Shown here one piece after another: positions 7,296 through 14,758 of a DNA stretch of 64,000 nucleotides. This DNA is from Burkholderiales bacterium (lineage in GTDB: Bacteria > Pseudomonadota > Gammaproteobacteria > Burkholderiales > WYBJ01). The position numbers were made by a program, and so were the translations under genes. Position 1 is the first letter of the stretch, and every line of letters begins with the position of its first letter. The DNA lies in the NCBI GenBank assembly GCA_022841915.1, contig JALHQN010000011.1:62001-126000 (forward strand). Reading direction: 5' to 3'. Under the pieces are notes generated by a model. The model did not search any database and had not been told where the DNA came from. It saw only the letters and a program-made list of their open reading frames with translations.

Positions 7296-8555
7296 TCAGG
7301 ACTCGTCGCGCAGGAAGTCGAACTGCACTTGGGGGGTGCGACCGCTCACGATGTCGGCCAAGGCGCGTCCCGAACCGCAGGCGAGCGTCCACCCCAAGGT
7401 ACCGTGCCCGCTGTTCAGATAGAGGTTGGCGATCGAGGTCCGACCAATGAGCGGCACGTTGCCCGGCGTGGCAGGGCGAAGCCCGGTCCAGAACTCGGCC
7501 AGTCGCGGATCGAAGGCGCCCGGGAAAAGATGCTGCGCGCGCTTCAGTATCGCCTCGCAGCGCGTGCGGTTGATGCCCAGATCGTAGCCCGTGAACTCCG
7601 CAGTGCCGGCGACCCGAAGCCGCGTCCCCAAGCGGGACACGACGACCTTCATCGCCTCGTCGATCAGGCTCACGTGTGGCGCTCGCGCGGGATCGCTGAT
7701 CGGCACCGTGATCGAATAGCCCTTGGCGGGATAGATGGGCACGCGCAAACCGAGCGGCCGCAGCAGGTGCGGACTGTAGCTGCCCAAGGCAACGACATAG
7801 GCATCGGCCCCGAGCGCTTGCACGCCGTGCGCGTTTCGAATGCGCACCGAAGCGATTCGATCCGCGGTGCGTTCCAAGCCCTCGACCACATTGTCATAAA
7901 GGAACGTCACGCCCTTGGCGGCCGCGAGTTCGGCCAGGCGCACGGTGAACAGGTGCGCATCCCCTGACTGATCGGAAGGCGTGTAGGTCGCCCCCTGCAG
8001 CACGTCGGCGATCGAGTTGAGCGCAGGTTCGAGTGCGATCGCCTCGGCGGCGGTCTTCATCGTGAGGTCGCAGCCGTGCTCGCGCATCAGCGTCGCTGTC
8101 CGCGCCGCATGCTCGTGCGATTCCCGGTCAGTGAAGAAGTGCAGGATCCCGCGCTCGAGGTGATCGTTCTGGATGCTGGTCTCGCGCCGCAGCGCCGTCA
8201 GCTCAGCGCGGCTGTAGAGACCCAGATGCACCAGCTGGGTGGTGTTGCGCCGGGTGCGCCCCGGAAGACACTCGCGCAAGAACGCCAATCCCCAACGCCA
8301 TTGCTGCAAGTCGGCACGCAGACGGAAAAGCAGTGGCGCATCCTCGCGAAAGAGCCAGCGCAGGATCTTGGCCGGCGCTTCGGGATTCGCCCAAGGCTCC
8401 GCGTGGCTGACCGAGATCTGACCGCCATTGGCGAAGCTGGTCTCCAGCCCGGCACCCGGCTGGCGCTCGACCACCGTGACTTCATGACCTGCTTGCGCGA
8501 GATACCAGGCGCTGGCCACACCGACCACGCCCGCGCCGAGTATGATGACCTTCAA
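7296..8555 (-). CDS. dadA: D-amino acid dehydrogenase, small subunit type
   Basis: This 419-residue FAD enzyme oxidises D-amino acids to 2-oxo acids at the inner membrane. The N-terminus MKVIILGAGVVGVASAWYLA is the canonical DadA start with the GxGxxG FAD motif. Other landmarks are QAGHEVTVVER, SFANGGQISVSHAEPWANP, and near the C-terminus WTGLRPATPGNVPLIG and LYLNSGHGTLGWTLACGSG. The frame is open to 8993, but homology begins exactly at a TTG codon (8553-8555); no ATG or GTG is close, so TTG is the likely start, with GGAAAG about 4 bases before it. Length fits the family. No alanine racemase dadX is adjacent. Confidence 0.92.
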   Translation of the reverse strand: MKVIILGAGVVGVASAWYLAQAGHEVTVVERQPGAGLETSFANGGQISVSHAEPWANPEAPAKILRWLFREDAPLLFRLRADLQQWRWGLAFLRECLPGRTRRNTTQLVHLGLYSRAELTALRRETSIQNDHLERGILHFFTDRESHEHAARTATLMREHGCDLTMKTAAEAIALEPALNSIADVLQGATYTPSDQSGDAHLFTVRLAELAAAKGVTFLYDNVVEGLERTADRIASVRIRNAHGVQALGADAYVVALGSYSPHLLRPLGLRVPIYPAKGYSITVPISDPARAPHVSLIDEAMKVVVSRLGTRLRVAGTAEFTGYDLGINRTRCEAILKRAQHLFPGAFDPRLAEFWTGLRPATPGNVPLIGRTSIANLYLNSGHGTLGWTLACGSGRALADIVSGRTPQVQFDFLRDES

Positions 8556-9039
8556 TTGCTTTCCGAAGAAGACGGGCCGGGAAGGAAGGCCCAGGATAGC
8601 CCTTCCCGCTGATTCTAACCGTTCGACCGCCAACCTAGCGACGCGGACATGCCTCTTCGCCACGATCGGCGATCCGAGCCTGGAGGCGACAATGCACGGC
8701 CCCACGAGACATAATCTCGCTCCGGCCCGGGGCGGTAAGCGCATGCCCCGACGTGCCGAGAGGAGACCACAATGGGCACGGGCATCATGCGGGAACTCGG
8801 GTCGGGCGCGCTGCCGATCCGGATTGAGAGACCGGGGGCCACCCGGTCTTATCGAAACACGTCGGGGGGACTGCATTCGGATACCGCGGTATCGTGCACC
8901 AGGGTGCTCGTCGGGCAAAGGCCTTGCGCAGAAAGCCCGCTGCAAAGCGCAAGGCAGCCACGGATCCGCCGCCTTCATCACTGCGCATCTCAACGCCGAA
9001 TGGCGACGAACGCGCCCGCTTCAGGATCGGGCCGTGCGC
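8556..9039. promoter_or_regulatory. 484-bp divergent intergenic region between dadA and the UGSC-cluster
   Basis: I see no convincing gene here; open frames exist on both strands but show no family likeness. The region must hold the promoters for dadA (minus) and for the plus-strand cluster. The most obvious element is a strong hairpin at 8829-8849. Confidence 0.5.
8829..8849. promoter_or_regulatory. Strong 8-bp hairpin in the dadA / UGSC-cluster intergenic region
   Basis: AGACCGGG and CCCGGTCT form a perfect 8-bp stem with a 5-base loop GGCCA, 190 bp before the first gene of the plus-strand cluster. It is not followed by a T-run. It could be an operator or leader structure; nothing more can be said from sequence. 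Confidence 0.35.
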
Positions 9040-10047
9040 ATGGATGAATTCGAGTTCTTTCTGGAGAAGCCGTGGTCCGACGGCCTGCCGGTGGTCACGC
9101 CCACGGAAGAGCGGGTTCAGCGCATGCTCGCCGGCAGCCGGTTCGACCCCGACGAACTGGTGGGCCACATCCCGCCTGCGATGGAACCTGCCACGGTGCG
9201 CACCGTGGCGATCCACGCCTTGATGGCCGGCTGCAAGCCCGAGTATCTGCCGGTGGTGCTGGGCGGCCTGCGCCTGATGCTGCGCGAGGAGTTCAACCTG
9301 AACGGCGTGCAAGGCACCATGCACGGCGTCGCCCCGCTGATGATCGTGAACGGCCCCTATGCGAACGAGATCGGTCTGCACGGCGGCAACGGCTGCTTCG
9401 GGCCGGGCTTTCGAGCCAATGCGTCGATCGGACGCGCCATACGACTGATGCTGTTGAATCTCGGCGGCGGCATCCCGGGCGTGGGTTCGGCCACGGTCTT
9501 CTCGACCCCGCTGCGCTATACCGCCTGCCTGACCGAGAATGTCGACAAGAGTCCGTGGGAAACGCTGGCGGTGTCGCGCGGCTACGCACCCGAGGCGAAC
9601 GTCATCACCTGTGCGATGGTGGAGAGCCCGCGCCTTTGCTACGACGATGCCAGTCAATCTCCCGAGCGCCTGCTGACCGGCATCGCCGACTCGATGGCAG
9701 GCCTCAGTTCCTGGAACATGCACGTGCGCTCGGACATGCTGGTGGCCTTGAGCCCCGAGCAGGCATCGATCTGCGCGCGTGCAGGGCTCGGCCGCGCCGA
9801 CGTGCATAGCCGCTTGATGCAGATGGCCGGACGCACGGTCGGCGATCTGAAGCGCGGCGGCAACTGGCGCCCGGAGCGCGCTGCCAAGCTCGGCATCGAC
9901 CCGCAGGACGACCAGCGCTTCGTCCCGGCGATCAAGGACAAGCGCGATCTGCATCTCATCGTCGCCGGCGGCTGGGGGCCGCTCACGGCGGTATGCCACG
10001 GTTGGGGCGGCGGCAGCCGGGCCGTGCACGGCACCTACGAAGCGTAG
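9040..10047 (+). CDS. Conserved protein of unknown function, probable partner of UGSC-family proteins
   Basis: The predicted protein has 335 residues from ATG 9040 (a GTG two codons upstream is possible). It starts MDEFEFFLEKPWSDGLPVV, a line I associate with a conserved family of unknown function often seen in soil proteobacteria and actinobacteria in the same gene neighbourhoods as UGSC proteins. Further blocks are HALMAGCKPEYLPVVLGGLR, NLNGVQGTMHGVAPLMIVNG, GGNGCFGPGFRANASIGRA and DKSPWETLAVSRG. Cys occurs in several conserved-looking blocks (AGCKPE, GNGCFG, SICARAG). There is no signal peptide. It lies about 3.4 kb upstream of the UGSC selenoprotein gene in the same orientation. The longer frame to 8542 lacks homology and is ignored. 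Confidence 0.75.
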   Translation: MDEFEFFLEKPWSDGLPVVTPTEERVQRMLAGSRFDPDELVGHIPPAMEPATVRTVAIHALMAGCKPEYLPVVLGGLRLMLREEFNLNGVQGTMHGVAPLMIVNGPYANEIGLHGGNGCFGPGFRANASIGRAIRLMLLNLGGGIPGVGSATVFSTPLRYTACLTENVDKSPWETLAVSRGYAPEANVITCAMVESPRLCYDDASQSPERLLTGIADSMAGLSSWNMHVRSDMLVALSPEQASICARAGLGRADVHSRLMQMAGRTVGDLKRGGNWRPERAAKLGIDPQDDQRFVPAIKDKRDLHLIVAGGWGPLTAVCHGWGGGSRAVHGTYEA

Positions 10048-10147
10048 CCGCAGCGCCGCGCACACCCGAGGCCAAAGCACGGCATCGTGCGCGTGCTAGC
10101 ATCGCGATGATCATCGCAATCACACCATCGAAGGAGGAGTACGCGCC

Positions 10148-11125
10148 ATGAAGCTTGCCATCCTGGACGACTACATGAAGGTCGCACTGCAAAGCGCCGA
10201 CTGGGACCGGCTGCGCCGCCGTGGCGTGGAGATCACCGTGTTCGATACCGCCTTCGCTTCGATGGAGGATGCCGTCGCTAAGCTGCAGCCCTTCGATGTC
10301 GTGAACCTGATGCGCGAGCGGACTCACTTTCCCCGAGCCTTGATCGAGCGCTTGCCGAACCTGAAGATGATCGCGATGACCGGACGGCGCGCGCCCAGCC
10401 TCGACATCGCGGCTGCCAGCGATCGCGGCATCCCCGTCTGCAACACGCACGGTGGCGAAGGCGGCGCCTCGACCTCGGAGATGGCCTGGTTGCTGCTGCT
10501 CGCGGGTGCGCGCGACTTGGCGAAGGCCGAACGCGGCGTGCGCGCCGGACGCTGGCATGAGGGCATCCGCGCCGGCACCGTGCTCGAAGGACGCCGCCTG
10601 GGACTGGTCGGCCTGGGCCGACTGGGACTGCGCATGGCGGCCTACGCCAAGGCGTTCGGAATGGAAGTCGCGGCATGGAGCCAGAACCTCACCCCGGAAC
10701 GCGCAGCCGAGGCCGGGGTGCAGTACGCGAGCAAGGAAGCGCTGTTCTCGACCTCCGACTTCATCAGCATCCATCTGGTGCTGAGCGACCGGACCCGCAA
10801 GCTCATCGGCGCCGCCGATTTCAATCGCATGAAGCCCACCGCCATCCTGGTCAACACTTCGCGCGGCCCGATTCTGGACGAAGCCGCCCTGATCGAAGCG
10901 CTGCGCCAGGGAAAGCTCGCGCATGCGGCGCTCGACGTGTACGAACGCGAACCCCTGCCCGCAGGCCATCCGCTGCTGGGCCTGGACAACGTCACGCTCG
11001 CGCCCCACCTGGGCTACGTGAACACCGACGTCTTCACGACCTTCTATGGTGACGCGCTGGCGAACATCGAAGCCTGGCTGGACGGCAAGCCGACCAATGT
11101 GCTCAACCCCGAAGTGCTGAAATAG
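10148..11125 (+). CDS. D-2-hydroxyacid dehydrogenase family protein
   Basis: This 325-residue enzyme would interconvert a 2-hydroxy acid and a 2-oxo acid with NAD(P). It starts at ATG 10148 with AAGGAGGAG at 10131-10139. The central Rossmann segment GRRLGLVGLGRLGLRMAAYA has the GxGxxG motif; NTSRGPILDEAALIEALRQGK carries the conserved Arg, DVYEREPLP the Glu, and LAPHLGYVN the His of the catalytic set. The N-terminal DDY and GRRAPSLDIAAA are usual in the subgroup related to glycerate or phosphoglycerate dehydrogenases. The neighbours (Bug protein, crotonase) suggest carboxylate catabolism; the specific substrate is unknown. Confidence 0.92.
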   Translation: MKLAILDDYMKVALQSADWDRLRRRGVEITVFDTAFASMEDAVAKLQPFDVVNLMRERTHFPRALIERLPNLKMIAMTGRRAPSLDIAAASDRGIPVCNTHGGEGGASTSEMAWLLLLAGARDLAKAERGVRAGRWHEGIRAGTVLEGRRLGLVGLGRLGLRMAAYAKAFGMEVAAWSQNLTPERAAEAGVQYASKEALFSTSDFISIHLVLSDRTRKLIGAADFNRMKPTAILVNTSRGPILDEAALIEALRQGKLAHAALDVYEREPLPAGHPLLGLDNVTLAPHLGYVNTDVFTTFYGDALANIEAWLDGKPTNVLNPEVLK

Positions 11126-11202
11126 CTGCCGTCGCAGCGAGCGTCCAGTCTGCATCGAACTAGATTGTCCATTCATCCAACGTCAAGAAACATGGAGATC
11201 GC

Positions 11203-12186
11203 ATGACGAGAATTTCCTGCCAATCCCGCCTGGCGACGAGTGTTGCCGCGATCGGTTGCGTGCTGCTTTCGAGTGCAGCCGTGGCTCAGACCTACCCCTT
11301 CAAGCCGATCCGCATGGTGGTCGCGCAGTCGACCGGTGGCAATGCCGACTTCGTCGCGCGCATATTCGCGCAGGGTTTGAGCGATCGGCTCTCGCAACAG
11401 GTCGTCGTCGACAACCGGCCCGGCGGGGCAGGCATCATCGCAGCCGAAATGGTCGCGCGAGCCTCGCCCGACGGCTACACGCTGTTGCTCGCCCCGACCG
11501 GATTCGGCATCAACCCCGCGCTCTACCCCAAGCTGCCCTACAATCCGCAGCGCGATTTCGCGCCCGTCTCGCTGCTCGCGGCGAGTGCCGCCGTGATCGT
11601 GGTCAATCCGGCGCTCCAGGTGAAGACTGTCAGCGATCTCATCGCGATGGCGAAAGCCCAGCCCGGCAAACTGCATTTCGGCTCGTCCGGGATGGCTGCC
11701 GCCAACCACCTTGCGGGCGAGTTGTTCAATTCGATGGCGGGCGTGAGCATCGTCCATGTTCCCTACAAGGGCGCACCCACGGCCATTACCGACTTGGTCG
11801 GCGGCCGCATCCAGGTGATGTTCGCCAGCCCGCCTTCGGTCATGGCCCTGGTACGCAGCGGCAAACTGCGCGCGGTCGCAACGGCGGGGACCAAGCGCGC
11901 TGCACAGCTGCCCGATGTGCCCACGGTCATCGAATCGGGTGTCCCGGGCTACCAGAACACGGTTTGGCAAGCCCTGCTCGTCCCGGCACGCACGCCGCAA
12001 GCGGTCATCGCTCGACTGCACAAGGAAGTTGTGGACATCGCCCAGCAACCCGACGTGCGCGAGCGCCTGCTGCGTGACGGCTCGGAAGCGATCGCCAGCA
12101 CGCCCAAGGAACTTGGGGAGCACCTGAGCGGCGAGATCTCGCGCTGGACGAAATTGGTCAAAGCGATCGGGTTGAAGGTCGAGTAA
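11203..12186 (+). CDS. Bug-family tripartite tricarboxylate transporter substrate-binding protein
   Basis: This 327-residue protein has a signal peptide ending VLLSSAAVAQ (about residue 29) and then YPFKPIRMVVAQSTGGNADFVAR, VVDNRPGGAGIIAAEMVARASPDGYT, GKLHFGSSGMAAANHLAGELF and VPYKGAPTAITDLVGGRI, all typical of Bug proteins. The start at ATG 11203 has GGAG at 11194-11197. It probably captures a small carboxylate for the cluster; it is the second of three Bug proteins in this window and is not a recent copy of either, as the sequences differ throughout. Confidence 0.94.
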   Translation: MTRISCQSRLATSVAAIGCVLLSSAAVAQTYPFKPIRMVVAQSTGGNADFVARIFAQGLSDRLSQQVVVDNRPGGAGIIAAEMVARASPDGYTLLLAPTGFGINPALYPKLPYNPQRDFAPVSLLAASAAVIVVNPALQVKTVSDLIAMAKAQPGKLHFGSSGMAAANHLAGELFNSMAGVSIVHVPYKGAPTAITDLVGGRIQVMFASPPSVMALVRSGKLRAVATAGTKRAAQLPDVPTVIESGVPGYQNTVWQALLVPARTPQAVIARLHKEVVDIAQQPDVRERLLRDGSEAIASTPKELGEHLSGEISRWTKLVKAIGLKVE

Positions 12187-12403
12187 GGTCGGTGTCGCCG
12201 CGACCATGAGCGTGACGGTCGACGACTTCGCGAAAGGTGGTTCCGACGGACTCACGGCGCTCCCGCCGACCGAGGCCGTCGGGAACGCGTGCTGCGAGGC
12301 ATCCGACGCGATCGGACCGAGTGCTTCACTGACACCGGCAAGAGCGGCGGCAGCCGGTCGGTCCGCAGCCCCTACGTCGCAATAGCTCGCACGGAGCATT
12401 CGC

Positions 12404-13444
12404 ATGCACATCGAGCAGACGCTGAAACTGGATTACAACGACGTCCTGATCCGCCCCAAGCGCTCGGCGCTCCCGTCGCGCGCGGAGGTCGACGTCCAGC
12501 GCGAATTCACCTTCAAACATTCCGGTCATCGCTACAAAGGCATCCCGATCGTCGCAGCGAACATGGATACCGTCGGGACGATGGAGATGGCGAGAGCGCT
12601 CGCTCCGATGGGCCTTTGCGTGGCCTTGCACAAGCACTACGACGTGGAGGCGCTGGTCGACTTCTTCACCGCCACGCCCGACGGCGGGACGCACTTCTAT
12701 TCAATGGGCATCACCCGGGCCGATCACACGAAATTCGAACGCGTGCTCGCTCGTGCAGGCGCGTCGATTCGTAACGTATGCATCGATGTGGCCAATGGCT
12801 ACACCGAGAACTTCGTGCGCTTCGTGGAGGACTTTCGCCGCGACCATCCGACGCTGACGCTCATGGCGGGCAACGTCGTCACCGGCGAGATGACCGAGGA
12901 GCTGATTCTCTCGGGCGCGGATATCGTGAAGGTCGGCATCGGCCCGGGGTCGGTGTGCACCACGCGCATCACCACCGGCGTGGGTTATCCGCAGCTGTCC
13001 GCCGTCATCGAGTGCGCGGATGCCGCGCACGGGCTGGGCGGCCTCATCTGCGCGGACGGCGGGTGCAACGTGCCCGGCGACATTGCGAAGGCCTTCGGCG
13101 GTGGCGCGGACTTCGTCATGCTCGGCGGGATGTTCGCCGGCCACGACGAATGCGCGGGCGAGCTCGTCGAGCGGGCGGGCAAGCGCTACATGCGCTTCTA
13201 CGGCATGAGCTCCGAGACGGCGATGAACAAGCATGCCGGCGGTGTGGCCGACTATCGCGCGGCCGAAGGCAAGGAAGTCCTGGTGGCGTGTCGAGGGCCG
13301 GTGGCCGCGACGGCGCAACACATCCTGGGCGGCGTGCGCTCGGCATGCACTTATGTCGGCGCGCGCAGGCTCAAAGAGCTGACGAAGCGAACCACGTTCG
13401 TCCGCGTGCGCACGCAGGCCAACGGCGTGTTCGACGAAACGTGA
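12404..13444 (+). CDS. guaC: GMP reductase
   Basis: This 346-residue enzyme matches GMP reductase in length and sequence. The N-terminus [15 protein letters not shown], the [14 protein letters not shown] block and the active-site loop [21 protein letters not shown] (catalytic Cys near residue 185) are canonical, as are [31 protein letters not shown] and [16 protein letters not shown]. It converts GMP to IMP and ammonia with NADPH in purine salvage. It has no purine genes around it: it sits between a Bug protein and the UGSC selenoprotein, so either the cluster touches nucleotide-like substrates or the placement is accidental. Confidence 0.95.
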   Translation: MHIEQTLKLDYNDVLIRPKRSALPSRAEVDVQREFTFKHSGHRYKGIPIVAANMDTVGTMEMARALAPMGLCVALHKHYDVEALVDFFTATPDGGTHFYSMGITRADHTKFERVLARAGASIRNVCIDVANGYTENFVRFVEDFRRDHPTLTLMAGNVVTGEMTEELILSGADIVKVGIGPGSVCTTRITTGVGYPQLSAVIECADAAHGLGGLICADGGCNVPGDIAKAFGGGADFVMLGGMFAGHDECAGELVERAGKRYMRFYGMSSETAMNKHAGGVADYRAAEGKEVLVACRGPVAATAQHILGGVRSACTYVGARRLKELTKRTTFVRVRTQANGVFDET

Positions 13445-13494
13445 TCGAGCCCGCGCTTGCTGCACACTACATCCATCACCGAGGTGCTGAGCCC

Positions 13495-14025
13495 ATGAGC
13501 GATACGCTGCCCTTCATCGATCCAACGGCCGGCACCGGCAAGGCGAGGATTGCGCTTGCGCCCCGCCCCGCCGACTTGGCCGGCAAGGTCGTGGGTCTGC
13601 TCGACAACACCAAGGAGCAGGCGGATGTCATTCTCGCCACCCTGGCCGACGCGCTGCAAAGCCGTCATGGTGTGGCCAAGGTCGTCATCCGCCGCAAGGA
13701 GCACTATTCCAAGCCGGCAACGGATGCGCTCATCGAAGCGATGACCCGGGACATCGACGTGGCAGTTGCTGCCGTCGGGGGATGAGGGTCTTGCACGTTG
13801 TGCAGTGTGCACGACACGATCGAGTTCGAGAAACGCGGCATCCCGGCGACCGCGATCATCACCGCCGCCTTCCATAATGCGGCGGAGTTCCAGTTCCGCA
13901 GCAAGGGTATGGACAAGCATCCCTACATCGAGATGCCGCATCCGATCAGCAACCTGAGCGAAAGCGAAATGCGCGCGCTGACCCTGGGCTACGTCGACGC
14001 GCTGGTCAGACAGATCACCGCATGA
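13495..14025 (+). CDS. UGSC-family selenoprotein; in-frame TGA at 13783-13785 read as selenocysteine
   Basis: The frame starts at ATG 13495 (GAGGTG at 13481-13486), is interrupted only by TGA 13783-13785, and continues in the same frame to the stop at 14025, giving 176 residues with Sec97. The motif is VGG-U-GSCTLCSVHD, which matches the UGSC motif that names this (seleno)protein family; cysteines at 100 and 103 follow. The first half has LAPRPADLAGKVVGLLDNTKEQADVIL and RKEHYSKPATD; after Sec comes IEFEKRGIPATAIIT. Coding likeness to the family on both sides of TGA argues against a frameshift or pseudogene. A fitting hairpin lies 11 nt after the TGA (see separate entry). The family is presumed redox-active, reaction unknown. 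SelA, SelB, SelD and tRNA-Sec would have to be encoded elsewhere. Confidence 0.88.
13797..13815 (+). promoter_or_regulatory. Candidate bacterial SECIS element
   Basis: The stretch GTTGTGCA (13797-13804) pairs with TGCACGAC (13808-13815), giving eight pairs with one G-U wobble and an apical loop GTG (13805-13807). The loop begins 19 nt after the TGA, within the spacing known for bacterial SECIS elements, and its first bases are GU, as in known bacterial elements. A weaker alternative pairing (TGCAC 13792-13796 with GTGCA 13800-13804) overlaps it. Confidence 0.6.
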
Positions 14026-14105
14026 GGCGGGGTTAGAATGGCCCATGCAGCCTGCTCGTGCAAACGCGCAAGCTGGCGAACGATTTCAACGAGGGAGGCC
14101 GGCTC

Positions 14106-14747
14106 ATGCTGATGACGATGCGCACCTGGCACGTTCAACGTCGCGACTATGACGAATTCGCCCGCATCAGCGAAGAGAAGTACTGGCCCGAGTTCGACCA
14201 GCTCGACGGCCGCGCCCTCGGCATGTGGGTTACCCGAGTCGGCGGCCCCGAACGCCTGATGATCATGACACGCTACGAAAGCATCGAGCACTGGCTGGGC
14301 ACCCGGGCGTGGGGCTCGGCGGCCAAGCGCCTGGAAGGCTACTCCAACCGGCGCGACCGCATGATCCTCGACACGGACCTGATCGCGATGCGTGCCCTGA
14401 GCCATCGTCAGCCCGCGGCCGATGCCCCAGAAGCCCAACCCGGCGTCTACATCATGGAGTCGTTTCGGGCGAAGCTCGCGGATACCGAGCACTTCCGCGA
14501 GATCACCGAGGAGGTGTGGGCGCCGTGGGCGGAAGCGCAGGGCGGCGTGAGACTGGTGGGCATGTGGCGCTCCTACGTCGGGCCGCAGGACGAGGTCTAC
14601 GTACTGACCCGAGCCGACAGTTTCGGCGTGTGGGAGGAGCGCCACGGCCCGGACACCGAATGCGCGCGTGCGCTGGAAGAGCGGGCGGCGATGTCCAGGC
14701 GCGACAGCGTCAAGCTGCTCTACAGCGTCACGCGCAGACGCCCTTGA
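14106..14747 (+). CDS. Tandem dimeric alpha/beta-barrel (NIPSNAP/ABM-like) protein of unknown function
   Basis: The start is ATG 14106 with GAGGGAGG at 14090-14097, giving 213 residues. The protein seems to consist of two similar halves: MRTWHVQRRDYDEFARISEEKYWPEF...GRALGMWVTRV...RLMIMTRYESIEHW, and later MESFRAKLADTEHFREITEEVWAPWA...VRLVGMWRSYV...DEVYVLTRADSFGVWEE. Each half has the length and beta-alpha-beta pattern of ferredoxin-like stress-responsive barrel domains. I cannot name a family with certainty; NIPSNAP is the closest. Position between the UGSC selenoprotein and a crotonase suggests a role in the same pathway. Confidence 0.75.
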   Translation: MLMTMRTWHVQRRDYDEFARISEEKYWPEFDQLDGRALGMWVTRVGGPERLMIMTRYESIEHWLGTRAWGSAAKRLEGYSNRRDRMILDTDLIAMRALSHRQPAADAPEAQPGVYIMESFRAKLADTEHFREITEEVWAPWAEAQGGVRLVGMWRSYVGPQDEVYVLTRADSFGVWEERHGPDTECARALEERAAMSRRDSVKLLYSVTRRRP

Positions 14748-14758
14748 ATCGGCCACCC

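Noticed and set aside
6057-7967. 636-codon plus-strand frame across the DUF3014 gene and dadA
   Set aside because: It is antisense to two well-supported genes and has an Arg/His-rich shadow composition.
12206-12385. 59-codon frame between the Bug gene and guaC (starts ATG 12206)
   Set aside because: It has no ribosome binding site, no family likeness and a low-complexity Ala/Ser composition.
13445-13494. Frameshift or sequencing error as the explanation for the split UGSC frame
   Set aside because: Both parts are in the same frame, so no insertion or deletion is needed; only the TGA itself interrupts it, at the family's Sec site.
12778-13785. Long plus-strand frame that ends at the TGA of the UGSC gene
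   Set aside because: Its first two thirds are the out-of-frame shadow of guaC; only the part from 13495 is real, and it continues through the TGA.
13798-14025. Separate 75-codon gene after the TGA
   Set aside because: It is in frame with the upstream part, has no proper start or ribosome binding site, and matches the C-terminal half of the UGSC family.
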